From CAYHHI01 sp964356335 (GTDB taxonomy: Bacteria > Arandabacterota > Arandabacteria > Arandabacterales > Arandabacteraceae): a DNA stretch of 30,282 bases. How positions within the stretch are numbered: position 1 is the first letter of the stretch; each line of letters opens with the position of its first letter. Under the pieces are notes generated by a model. It was not told the DNA's origin, did not search any database, and was given only the letters and a program-made list of their open reading frames with translations. The stretch spans positions 1-30,282 of the forward strand of contig CAYHHI010000040.1 of assembly GCA_964356335.1 (NCBI GenBank), read 5' to 3'. Position numbers and translations under genes: made by a program. This document shows, piece by piece, positions 1-7,773 of the stretch.

Positions 1-1131
1 AGTACATTTATTCGGGTGACCGACGTCTTCCCTGTGCACAGCGTCGGGATAGTCACCGCCCGGGACAAGTTGACGATTCACTGGACGCCAGAGGACGTCT
101 GGCGCACGGTAGTGGCGTTCAGCAAGATGGAACCCGAGCTGGCTCGAGAAGCCTACGGACTCGGCAAGGATGCCAAGGACTGGAAGGTGTCATTGGCGCA
201 GAAGGATCTAAAGAACTCTGGACCTGATCGCGGGAAAGTAGTACCTATCCTCTACCGTCCGTTCGATGTTCGATATACGTACTACACTGGCAACTCCCGA
301 GGCTTTCACTGCAGGCCCCGAAGCGAAGTCATGCAGCACATGCTGGCTGGGGAAAATGTTGGCCTGACTCTGCCGAGGCGGGTTGAGTTTTCAGGCGGGT
401 GGCATCATGCGCTGGTCACCAATCTGCCGGTCGAGCACGTGGCCGTTTCTCTCAAGACCATCGACTACATTTTCCCTCTGTATTTATACCCCGGCAGTCC
501 CGAGAATGATCGGCCTGGCCATCTCGAGCTCCAGCAGAGAAAGCCGAATCTTAATCCTGCGGTCATCACGCCACTGAGGGCAGCGTACGGGCAAGAACCT
601 TCACCCGAGGACATCTTCAGATACGTCTATGCCGTTCTGCATTCAGAGACGTACCGCGAGAAGTATGCCGATTCCCTCAGAAGGGAATTCCCACAGGTTC
701 CCCTCACCGGTGATTCCGAGATCTTCGAAGCCATTGCTGAACTGGGGAAACGTCTATTGGGCTTGCATCTCCTTCGCTCCCGGGACCTCGATCCGCCGAT
801 GGCTCGCTTTGAAGGGCATGGTGACAACCGGGTCGCACAGGCGAAAAGCCAGGGCTTCCGTTACGAGTCCAGGGAGGAGCGCGTTCACATCAATAAGACC
901 CAGTACTTCGAACCGGTGTCTCCGGAGCTGTGGGAATATCAGATCGGTGGCTATCAGGTGCTGGAGAAGTGGCTAAAAGACCGACGGGGTCGCCAACTGA
1001 GTTTGGACGAGATCAAGATCTACTGCCGTGTCGTGACGGCCCTCAAACGCACAATCGAGATTCAGGAGGAGATCGACGCGCTGTATCCGGAAGTCGAGGA
1101 GGCGATTGTCCCCATGAATGGTCTTCCGTAG
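1..1131 (+). CDS. Type ISP restriction-modification enzyme, C-terminal part (5' truncated by window edge)
   Basis: The reading frame is open from base 1, so the gene starts outside the window; the GTG at 16 is not a convincing start. The visible 376 residues resemble the C-terminal target-recognition domain of single-chain type ISP enzymes, which join a nuclease, helicase, N6-adenine methylase and specificity domain. Landmarks are the block YRPFDVRYTYY near residue 80 of the open part, a following RPRSEVMQHML block, and FPLYLYP near residue 155. The end is a charged helical segment (EIQEEIDALYPEVEE). The catalytic domains would lie upstream and cannot be checked. A predicted nuclease and a JAMM cassette follow, which fits a defence island. 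The family call is fairly safe; whether the whole enzyme is intact is unknown. Confidence 0.75.
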   Translation, partial: STFIRVTDVFPVHSVGIVTARDKLTIHWTPEDVWRTVVAFSKMEPELAREAYGLGKDAKDWKVSLAQKDLKNSGPDRGKVVPILYRPFDVRYTYYTGNSRGFHCRPRSEVMQHMLAGENVGLTLPRRVEFSGGWHHALVTNLPVEHVAVSLKTIDYIFPLYLYPGSPENDRPGHLELQQRKPNLNPAVITPLRAAYGQEPSPEDIFRYVYAVLHSETYREKYADSLRREFPQVPLTGDSEIFEAIAELGKRLLGLHLLRSRDLDPPMARFEGHGDNRVAQAKSQGFRYESREERVHINKTQYFEPVSPELWEYQIGGYQVLEKWLKDRRGRQLSLDEIKIYCRVVTALKRTIEIQEEIDALYPEVEEAIVPMNGLP

Positions 1132-1331
1132 CACTTGCGCCGGCTTGCATTCTCACTGTCGAAGACGCGAGAGGCTGGCCCTCTCAGCACAGCGACCCGA
1201 CACCGCCCTGAAAGTGGCAGCTATAGCATAGCTCGGGAGCCTGGAAAGTCCGTCTGTCTGAATCTGGCTTGGATCACGATTGACCCGTAATCTGAAGGCC
1301 GCATGACGGCCAATGAATCCTGCAAAATGCG

Positions 1332-1360
1332 TTGACGGGTGCTTGAAAATGGGGTAGATA
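1332..1360 (+). promoter_or_regulatory. Possible sigma70-type promoter for the nuclease-like gene
   Basis: TTGACG at 1332-1337 is followed after 17 bp by TAGATA at 1355-1360 (GATATT at 1357-1362 is an alternative -10). The -35 is good but the -10 is weak. It would give a leader of about 100 nt before the preferred ATG at 1469. The rest of 1132-1331 shows no gene. Confidence 0.35.
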
Positions 1361-1468
1361 TTCGCAGCGACTGATACCGAGCTCCAGCCGATGCTCCACT
1401 CGGGGCTCATCCGGAAAATTGCGCAGGCGCCAACTGAGCCGAGCGTCACAGAGGCTAGTAGTCGCGAC

Positions 1469-2224
1469 ATGAACGAGGAACAGTTCACCAAGCGTGTTGT
1501 GATTCCCTTCCTCATGCGGGCGGGTTTTTATAGAATTCGGTACGTCCACGGCCAAGATGAACGTGGGCGGGACCTCGTCTTCTTTGATTCCGATCGACTT
1601 GGTCAAGAGCTTCTTTGCGCCGCACAAGTAAAGACTGGCGACATCTCAGGGAAGCACAAGAGCCTTATTAGCGATATCATCGGACAACTGGACGAGGGAC
1701 ACAGGGTTCACTACCTTGACCCTGAGACAGGCAAGACCCGACGCGTGGGGCGCATGTACTTGATCATTTCCGGTCTTCTAGTCGGCGGAGCCAAGGAACA
1801 GTTCCACAGCGCGTTGGCTGAGCGGCCTAACATACTCGTCTTGGACAGACAGTCCATTGAATTGTTCACCGATCGTCGTGATTATGCCACCACTTTTGAA
1901 CTAAGAGTTGAGCAGATTGGGACGGGCTTCTTTCGTGAGTTCCGGAAGCCGCCCCGCCTTCCTCTATTGAGTAGAGGGACCGTACTTGACATTGCTCTGG
2001 TAGCCAATAGGTACATGGCTCGCTCGCTCGAAGTGCTCCGGGTTGAGTACGACCCAATACTTCGGTCTCAGCACGTAATCTTGAACCTGCCGCTTGACGG
2101 GCAAAAACCACCGGATCGATCATCCCTGCAGGACCTACATGCAAGCTTGGAAGAATGGTTTGCGAACGCAACGCAGGATCTGTTTGACTATCTATCTGAT
2201 TACGGGGAAGGGCGGTCGGGCTAG
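1469..2224 (+). CDS. Predicted PD-(D/E)XK nuclease-like protein
   Basis: This is a 251-residue protein from the ATG at 1469; an in-frame ATG at 1391 would add 26 residues that look non-conserved. The N-terminus has the layout of restriction-type nuclease folds: a helix with an acidic residue (NEEQFTKRVVIPFL), a segment GQDERGRDLVFF containing the candidate catalytic Asp, then CAAQVKTGD carrying a QxK-type motif. That is the E...D...QxK pattern of Mrr-like and other PD-(D/E)XK enzymes. The C-terminal half is helical and unassigned. It follows the type ISP gene by about 340 bp, so it may be a separate defence gene. The nuclease call rests on motif spacing only, and the substrate is unknown. No strong Shine-Dalgarno sequence precedes either start. 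Confidence 0.55.
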   Translation: MNEEQFTKRVVIPFLMRAGFYRIRYVHGQDERGRDLVFFDSDRLGQELLCAAQVKTGDISGKHKSLISDIIGQLDEGHRVHYLDPETGKTRRVGRMYLIISGLLVGGAKEQFHSALAERPNILVLDRQSIELFTDRRDYATTFELRVEQIGTGFFREFRKPPRLPLLSRGTVLDIALVANRYMARSLEVLRVEYDPILRSQHVILNLPLDGQKPPDRSSLQDLHASLEEWFANATQDLFDYLSDYGEGRSG

Positions 2225-2620
2225 CGTTTGCAGCTGATGCCCGCCGCCACGGAGGCGATCTTTCGTGGCGTGATCAGCCTGGGCATGTGAACGACAATCT
2301 GGCGCTGTGCTGCCTAAACAACTGTCCTCTGGGACAACTGCCGAGAGCCAGTTCACTTCAATCCTACCTTGGGAGTACCGACTGTGGTACAGCTGGGGGA
2401 GCGAGCGAGGCTGGACCGCGTTGGAGGCGATCTGAATTCGGATATTGTACTATAGTCTGGCAACCGCATAACACTCGTCTGGTACTGAGAGGGCGTTATC
2501 AACTACTTGATATCACGACACCCATGTGATATGGTGGCGCCGTCATCGGGCGTGTATGCCCGACGAACGCAATAACGATAAAATGGCATAAGTTGCGGCA
2601 ATGCTGATGGGAAGTCGCAG
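2225..2620. other. Gene-free 396-bp spacer with two hairpins
   Basis: No convincing gene is present; an 80-codon frame at 2287-2529 has no ribosome binding site and an atypical Cys/Arg/Trp-rich composition. Two perfect inverted repeats lie near the 3' end: ATATCAC/GTGATAT at 2510-2516 and 2526-2532, and TCGGGC/GCCCGA at 2546-2551 and 2558-2563. Neither is followed by a T-run, so they look more like operator or leader structures for the gene at 2621 than terminators. An AT-rich GATAAAAT lies about 37 bp before that gene. Confidence 0.5.
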
Positions 2621-3310
2621 ATGACGGAGCTCACATTCACGCTGCTAGTAATAGGCATGCCTGGGATCATCTGTTACTTTCTCACCAAAAAGCTGATTGG
2701 GAGGGGCCAGCGGACACCCATCGAAACCGTTTTTCTCGTCTTCCTCTACTCGGTTCTTTCATACTCTCTGCTGGCTTTTGCTGAAGGAGCCATGAGCACG
2801 TTTGTCGGTCGAGGATTCAAGTCAGACGCGATCGGCATCTTCCTTAGAAAGGAACCGGATATCAGAGTTGGAACGCTGTTGAAGGGGGTCGGTGCTGGGG
2901 TCGCGCTGGCCTATTTGCTCTCCTACTGCGTCCACTTCAATCTGGTGAACCTTATCGGCCAGAAAGCGAAGGCTACAAAGCGTTACGGGGATGAGGATGT
3001 TTGGAGATACTTTCACAACGCACGGGACCGGGAGAAGAACTACGGCTGGGTCATGGTTAGAGACCTGAGGGCGAATCTTGTCTATCACTGCTATATCTCG
3101 ACCTGGTCAGACTCCGGTACTGACAGAGAGCTGATCTTGTCAGATGTGTCGGTTTTCACAAACGATACGGCGGAGTACCTGTACGACGCAAAACACATCT
3201 ACTTGGCAAGGAGGCGAGATGACCTGATGATAGAAGTTCCTCCTGAAAATGCAAGTGAGTTGGCCGAGTATCGAGTGGATGTCGCCGGAAGGGAGGGCCG
3301 GGATGCCTGA
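2621..3310 (+). CDS. DUF6338-like membrane protein
   Basis: This is a 229-residue protein with three predicted membrane segments at about residues 4-22, 37-55 and 86-106, and a soluble C-terminal half. The C-terminal part has the order W..Y (VWRYFHNAR), YGWVMVRDLRANLVYHCYIS, WSDSGTDRELILSDVSVF. This resembles the DUF6338 pattern of a small beta domain behind a membrane anchor; I make the family assignment from memory. Its stop codon overlaps the start of a 37-codon ORF by 8 bp (ATGCCTGA), so the two are almost certainly co-translated. A JAMM protease gene follows about 100 bp later. Function is unknown; an anchor or effector role in a defence cassette is inference. Confidence 0.6.
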   Translation: MTELTFTLLVIGMPGIICYFLTKKLIGRGQRTPIETVFLVFLYSVLSYSLLAFAEGAMSTFVGRGFKSDAIGIFLRKEPDIRVGTLLKGVGAGVALAYLLSYCVHFNLVNLIGQKAKATKRYGDEDVWRYFHNARDREKNYGWVMVRDLRANLVYHCYISTWSDSGTDRELILSDVSVFTNDTAEYLYDAKHIYLARRRDDLMIEVPPENASELAEYRVDVAGREGRDA

Positions 3311-3416
3311 GAAACGATTGAAGGAAGGAATCGAGAAACGTGGAGGAGTGAACAAGCCACCAAGAATCCCAAAGCAACCCATAAGACCACCTGCTCAGAA
3401 ACCGAAAAGCAAGTAG
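3303..3416 (+). CDS. Translationally coupled 37-residue basic, proline-rich peptide
   Basis: An ATG at 3303 overlaps the last 8 bases of the preceding membrane-protein gene and reads 37 codons to TAG. The product starts MPEKRLKEGIEKRGGVNK and continues with repeated Pro/Lys/Gln (PPRIPKQPIRPPAQKPKSK). It is strongly basic, has no hydrophobic segment and is probably disordered. The ATG/TGA overlap is typical of termination-reinitiation coupling. The upstream reading frame contains GGAAGGGAGGG about 9 bp before the ATG, which could serve as ribosome binding site. It may be a partner, tag or substrate of its neighbours, but no function can be read from it. Conservation next to other DUF6338 genes would prove it real. 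Confidence 0.6.
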   Translation: MPEKRLKEGIEKRGGVNKPPRIPKQPIRPPAQKPKSK

Positions 3417-3513
3417 CTGCTCAAGTGCTACACGAGGATAGGCGCTCAGCAGCACGGTGCGAAGGACCAACCGTGAGGCTGTATGGGAGAGTCTTGGGTG
3501 TGGGGGAGAGATC

Positions 3514-4026
3514 ATGCCCATATATATAAGCGAGAACGGGTTCATAACCTTGACTTTGTCTGCCATAGAAACATCGATCAACTACGAGGCATCAGGTCTC
3601 CTGCTCGGATACGAGTCTGGAGACACTTATTACGTGGAGACCGTCATCCCTTACCAGCTGGCTCAACGGACTGCCCGCTCAGTGTCCGTATCCCCTCGCA
3701 AACGACAGCGTATGCGTAGGGTGTTTAAGAACTATATGAAGTGCAAGATTATCGGCGAATTCCATACCCATCCGCATGGAGACGTAGCGCTTAGCCACAG
3801 CGATAAGAAGGCCATTCGCACAGGTGGCTATGAGCTTGAGATAGTTGTGGCGATCAAGAAAACAGTTGTTGCCCGTCGATGGCATTACGAAAGAGGTATT
3901 CTGTCCGGGACCATCGACAAATACGATATCGAAATCGCCTCTTGGCGGCTGGGTGGCGCGCGGCAGACGAAGCTGAGTATTCGATGCCCTTTTGCCGTCG
4001 GCTTTGACGTCTCTGAGCCGATTTGA
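3514..4026 (+). CDS. JAMM/MPN-domain metalloprotease (JAB family)
   Basis: This is a 170-residue single-domain protein. The ATG at 3514 is preferred over an upstream ATG at 3457 because GGGGGAGAG lies just before it. The complete JAMM zinc-site signature is visible: Glu25 in YEASGLLLGY, then His84-x-His86 in GEFHTHPHGD, seven residues, Ser94, two residues, Asp97. In this fold the two His and the Asp bind zinc, and the Glu activates water for isopeptide or peptide bond cleavage. Bacterial members occur in CBASS (Cap3), in Bil ubiquitin-like operons and with sulfur-carrier proteins. No E1, E2, cyclase or beta-grasp gene is visible here, so the substrate is unknown. Its position after the DUF6338-like gene and the basic micro-ORF suggests one cassette. 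Confidence 0.85.
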   Translation: MPIYISENGFITLTLSAIETSINYEASGLLLGYESGDTYYVETVIPYQLAQRTARSVSVSPRKRQRMRRVFKNYMKCKIIGEFHTHPHGDVALSHSDKKAIRTGGYELEIVVAIKKTVVARRWHYERGILSGTIDKYDIEIASWRLGGARQTKLSIRCPFAVGFDVSEPI

Positions 4027-4719
4027 TGACGCGCGACAAAGTCTGGTGTTTCGAGCTAACCATACCTCTTGCCACACCCCGCCAGCGCTCCATGTAACAC
4101 TTCGCTCAAGCAGCTTAAGTGCCGGGCTCCCGATGGTCGGCATCAGAAGCGGGGGGCTGCCATCAGTACCGGTCCGGTGTGAAAGATCGTATGATCTGAG
4201 CTACACTTCGACCGACTCTGGGCTTGTATCGGATCTGACCGTGAGGGTTGTCCTCAGACAGTTTCCCTGCAATGCTAACAGGGAACTATCTGCGTTACCG
4301 CAGCAGACATCTTGCTCATCATAGAGTAGTGAGCGATGCACTGGCTGAGGAAATACTGGCCACCGTGAGTCTACATGAGGCGGTTCCCGGTGCCAGTGGT
4401 GGGTGCTGCGGAGCCCTCTCTTGGTGTTAGCTTCGAAGGGCCGGTACCAACCAGCGACCACAACCACAAGCATCAAAGAAACTGGGTATGACGTTGCCCG
4501 GAAGATGCACTCAACGGGGTGGGTAGAAGGGAGGTGCAATAAAGCAATAAGGTGTACGGGACGCGTCTTCGGGGAGCGTGGTTTATGGCCAAGTTTACAT
4601 AATGTTGATTATGCGACGTTGTCCCGCCAGGTCCACTCGCATCTTTCAAGACTCCGCTAAGATCACCCGCGAACCCTTGGTTTTGCCGGCGCAGAACGTT
4701 GGCAGGCGCCCCAAATGCG
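4027..4719. other. Gene-poor 693-bp boundary region containing a dif-like site
   Basis: No frame here has a convincing start, ribosome binding site and protein-like composition. A hairpin TTCCCTG/CAGGGAA pairs 4263-4269 with 4279-4285 without a T-run. A small inverted repeat AGATC/GATCT surrounds 4194. The main element is the dif-like site at 4592-4619, annotated separately. The region separates the defence-like genes from the housekeeping-type genes that begin at 4720. Confidence 0.6.
4592..4619 (-). other. dif: dif-like XerC/XerD recombination site
   Basis: Read on the minus strand, the 28 bp split into an 11-bp arm ACGTCGCATAA, a 6-bp centre TCAACA and an 11-bp arm TTATGTAAACT. The right arm is identical, as I recall it, to the XerD arm of Bacillus subtilis dif and matches 9 of 11 positions of Escherichia coli dif. 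The left arm carries CGCATAA, the inner part of the E. coli XerC arm. The 11-6-11 layout with inverted CATAA/TTATG cores is the signature of dif. It may mark the replication terminus, or be used by mobile elements that hijack Xer recombinases. It sits at the edge of the defence-like gene set. Confidence 0.75.
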
Positions 4720-6915
4720 CTACAGCGTACTCCACATTTCGGCCTCAAACTCCTTGGTAGGCACGGTCAAACTTATCACCTCATGGAATGGCCTTCGTTC
4801 GACCACCTCGTTCCGGTTTAAGACCGCCACGCGAAAGGAGAATTTCTGTCCCGGCTGGGCTCCGATGGTTCTGAAAGGAACTGCGGCTTCTATAGATTCC
4901 AGCGCCACAACACGGACACCACTTTTGGAATCAACGTCCTCTATGGCCAGGTCTATCGCAGCGGGCGAACATGGCCGGACAGCTCGGAAGATTATGGCCT
5001 TCTCTACAGGGGTATCAAACTCGAGTCTGAAGGTCATTGCCGTAAACTCAGGGCTCTGGGGCGAGACGCTGGTATCAATCCTGAGATACAGGTTCTCATG
5101 GTCGAAACCGAAATGGATAGCGCCTATGACAGGGGCCACCGGCGTATGCCTGGAAACATCCTTATAACTCTCATATAGGCCCGCCAGGCGCCATTCGTAG
5201 AAGGTCGTGACCCTGCCATCCAGTGTGGGCTTTATGATAGCCGCTGGATCAAAAGCGAAGGCCGGTCCCTTCTCGCGTGCCATTATGGGATGAAGCACTT
5301 GCGCAGGCGTACGCGCTCCTGCGGCATCGTAGATCCTCCTGATATGAGACCTGAAAAGGGCATCGTATTCGGGGTTATGCCTGCTTACATGCTCCCCTCC
5401 GTACCACCAGAACCAGTCGCTTCCTTCGGCCGCGTAGACGCTTCGCCAGGCAGATTGCTGGGCGGCCTCGCTCATGGTCTTATCCTTGGCAACCAACAGT
5501 GCCCTGGCATCAGAAAGCATGTCCCATGCAGCATTATCTTCGCTGCTCCCAATCCATATAGCGAAATTGCCGCCGATCCACGAGCCTGGGTAAATGCCAG
5601 TAAGAGAAGGGCTTGCAGAGCCCATCTCAAGCGTTTCCGAAAGCAGCACGGTCTCAATTCCATCGCTGGCAGAGATCTCCGTATATAGACGCGTAAGGAA
5701 GGGATCTCCATCCTTATCATAGAACTCCCAGCAATTCTCGCCGTCCAGTGCCACAAGCACAACGCTCGAGCGAGCTTCCTCACCCAGGTCATGCCTTATT
5801 TCATCGAGCCGCTTCATGAAATCAGCCACGGCATCATCTGCAGCCCAATTCATATAGTGGAAGCTGATGAGGTCAGACAGCACTTTATCCCTGAAAAAAA
5901 CACAGACCTCTCCCCCATCACATCCAAATCTATGCGGCTTGTAAAGGAGGTCCGGCCGTGTGACCTTTCCACTTGTCTGGTCTCGCACGGCAATCCCATG
6001 AGAGGCTTCGAGGATGCTCTCGTCTGTTGCAAGCCACTTGACGCCCGCTTTGCACGCAAGGCTGAGAGTCTCGTCGCTCACACTGCCCTCAGGAGGCCAC
6101 ATGCCGATGGGAACCCTGCCAAACACTTCCTTGTGAAGGTTCCTTCCCAGCGCAAGCTGCATCTCGGCATCTTCACGAACACGGATCCTGCTCTTGGGAA
6201 GGTTGACACCCGGCATCGAAACACGTGCAATCTCGGAGTCACAAAGAAGAGGCAGGATAGGATGAAAGTACGGCGAGAAGGCAATCTCGATCCTGCCCTT
6301 GTCCGCAAGCTCCTTATACTTGGGAAGGACCGCTTTCATTATCTCCATTTGCTTCTCGAGAAGACTGGCCTTCATTGGCTCCGTAAACTGCCGTCCCTTG
6401 GCCAGGAGGTCGCTTATCAAGGGATCGTCTTGAAATATGGGATCGACCCAGGTCAGGTTGGACCATACCTGGAGATCCAAGAAATCCTGTCTGCTGCATT
6501 TCTTCATTGCGGCCAGGGCTTTGTACTCGGATTCAAGATTGGGACACTTATCAAGCAGCGACCGGTACCGAGGATAGGGGTCTATCATCTTCTTCCTGTT
6601 ACCCAGGAAGGCATCCTTGACGAGCGCGAGTTTCTCCTGGTTCGTGAGGTCCTGCGGACTCTTTGCCGCAAGCTGCAGATGCAGCTCGCTCGCCCTGCCC
6701 GAGGCGTAATCCCGTATCTGCTCAATAAGACTCGGGACCAGGTTGAAGTTGGCCTTTATGCGCGGGAAGGCGTCAAGCCTTGCGGCCATGCCGTAATAAT
6801 CCTTGACCGTGTGGAGCCTCACCCATGGGAGCCTGTAGACATCTGTCCTGGGGTCCTTGTAGCACGGCTGATGCATGTGCCAGAGAAAGGCAATTTTAAG
6901 CGGTGGAAGGCCCAT
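4720..6915 (-). CDS. Glycoside hydrolase family 57 (amylopullulanase / alpha-amylase type)
   Basis: This is a 731-residue protein with the GH57 hallmark motifs: HMHQP at 13-17, GMWPPEGSVSDE at 271-282, WLATDE at 294-299 and ALDGENCWEFY at 389-399. By analogy with studied GH57 enzymes, Glu276 is the likely nucleophile and Asp391 the acid/base. Substrates in the family are alpha-1,4/1,6 glucans such as starch or glycogen. The last ~230 residues look like a beta-sandwich domain (for example APVIGAIHFGFDHENLYLRI). There is no signal peptide, so it probably acts on intracellular glucan. Its ATG shares one base with the TGA of the upstream TPR gene (TGATG), so the two are translationally coupled. 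The exact specificity cannot be told from sequence. Confidence 0.9.
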   Translation of the reverse strand: MGLPPLKIAFLWHMHQPCYKDPRTDVYRLPWVRLHTVKDYYGMAARLDAFPRIKANFNLVPSLIEQIRDYASGRASELHLQLAAKSPQDLTNQEKLALVKDAFLGNRKKMIDPYPRYRSLLDKCPNLESEYKALAAMKKCSRQDFLDLQVWSNLTWVDPIFQDDPLISDLLAKGRQFTEPMKASLLEKQMEIMKAVLPKYKELADKGRIEIAFSPYFHPILPLLCDSEIARVSMPGVNLPKSRIRVREDAEMQLALGRNLHKEVFGRVPIGMWPPEGSVSDETLSLACKAGVKWLATDESILEASHGIAVRDQTSGKVTRPDLLYKPHRFGCDGGEVCVFFRDKVLSDLISFHYMNWAADDAVADFMKRLDEIRHDLGEEARSSVVLVALDGENCWEFYDKDGDPFLTRLYTEISASDGIETVLLSETLEMGSASPSLTGIYPGSWIGGNFAIWIGSSEDNAAWDMLSDARALLVAKDKTMSEAAQQSAWRSVYAAEGSDWFWWYGGEHVSRHNPEYDALFRSHIRRIYDAAGARTPAQVLHPIMAREKGPAFAFDPAAIIKPTLDGRVTTFYEWRLAGLYESYKDVSRHTPVAPVIGAIHFGFDHENLYLRIDTSVSPQSPEFTAMTFRLEFDTPVEKAIIFRAVRPCSPAAIDLAIEDVDSKSGVRVVALESIEAAVPFRTIGAQPGQKFSFRVAVLNRNEVVERRPFHEVISLTVPTKEFEAEMWSTL

Positions 6916-7613
6916 CAGGTATTCTCTAACTTAGCCTGGATCTCCAAGAGCGGCATCTTGGCAAGCGTTGCCTGTCTAGACTTGGGATAGCGAGCGATCA
7001 GATCTTTGTAAGCAGTCTCGGCTTCGCGAAGATCGCTGGCAAGCTCGAAGCACCGGGCCGCCCCAAAGAGGGCATCCGGTGCGAGCGGGTCTGCGGGGTG
7101 CTCACGCTGAACTTTAAGATAGCTTTCGGCGGCGTCGCTATACTTCTCCATCTGCTCCAAGCACTGCGCTATTCCAACCTTGGATGAGACCGTGAATGGC
7201 TCTCGCCGTTTCTTGAGATTCAAGTACTTCTCGAAGAAGACCATGGCGCTGTCGTAACGCGCTGTGCCAAAGTTAGCATCGGCAGAAAGGAAGACTGCAT
7301 CCGAGTAGCCCCAGGTCCCTCTAAACCTCTCCAATATGGAGGCATACCCCTCGAGCGCACTCGAAAAATTGCCTTCCTTGAGATCCAGATTTGCCCTGGC
7401 GAGCATCGTCTGAGCTTCGATCTCGGCCGCCCTGCGCTCACGCTTGGCCACCGTAATGACCAGAGCAACGATCAGAACCGCAATCGCGACTCCGGTGATT
7501 CGGCGTGAGTGCTGGCGGGAGTAGTTCGCCAGCGCCAGGAAAAAATCTGCAACCTTGTCTTCTTTTATCTCTTTCCTTGTGAGCTTCCCAAGCCTCTTCT
7601 GTTGCTTCGCCAC
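6915..7613 (-). CDS. Membrane-anchored tetratricopeptide repeat protein (YfgM-like layout)
   Basis: This is a 232-residue protein from a GTG start with GGAGGG about 9 bp upstream. A basic N-terminus (MAKQQKRLGKLTRKEIKED) precedes one membrane helix at about 39-56, followed by four or five TPR-like helical pairs to the end (for example DPLAPDALFGAARCFELASD). This N-in single anchor with outward TPRs resembles YfgM/ancillary SecYEG-associated proteins, but the similarity is architectural only. The stop codon overlaps the GH57 start by one base, so they form an operon. A scaffolding role is inferred. Confidence 0.75.
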   Translation of the reverse strand: MAKQQKRLGKLTRKEIKEDKVADFFLALANYSRQHSRRITGVAIAVLIVALVITVAKRERRAAEIEAQTMLARANLDLKEGNFSSALEGYASILERFRGTWGYSDAVFLSADANFGTARYDSAMVFFEKYLNLKKRREPFTVSSKVGIAQCLEQMEKYSDAAESYLKVQREHPADPLAPDALFGAARCFELASDLREAETAYKDLIARYPKSRQATLAKMPLLEIQAKLENT

Positions 7614-7692
7614 TGCTCTTACCCTCCCAGGTTGGATTTAAAGTATCAGATGGCCCGGAGTATGGCAAGACCTTTTTGAGGGCCGAAAAAGC

Positions 7693-7721
7693 TTGACAAC
7701 CACATGGGTGACTCCAATACT
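7693..7721 (+). promoter_or_regulatory. Sigma70-type promoter upstream of the RsbU-like gene
   Basis: A perfect TTGACA at 7693-7698 is followed after 17 bp by AATACT at 7716-7721 (4 of 6 matches to the -10 consensus). The first T of TTGACA coincides with a possible TTG start codon of the same frame, but a promoter reading is more likely because a better start with a Shine-Dalgarno sequence exists at 7774. Predicted transcription would begin near 7728. Confidence 0.55.
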
Positions 7722-7773
7722 GGTCCCGAGCATAACTGCCCTGCCCGGGACCTTCGCATCATGCGAGGTGCTT

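Noticed and set aside
2287..2529. 80-codon frame in the spacer before the DUF6338-like gene
   Set aside because: No ribosome binding site, and a Cys/Arg-rich composition unlike neighbouring genes.
4375..4491. 38-codon frame starting MRRFPVPVVGAAEP
   Set aside because: No good ribosome binding site and no recognisable features; probably chance.
5791..6990. Long open frame of 399 codons on the plus strand
   Set aside because: It lies opposite the GH57 gene, whose catalytic motifs prove the minus strand is coding; the plus-strand product shows no family features.
7693..7773. TTG start that would add 27 residues to the RsbU-like protein
   Set aside because: The TTG is part of a TTGACA promoter box, and the ATG at 7774 has a proper ribosome binding site.
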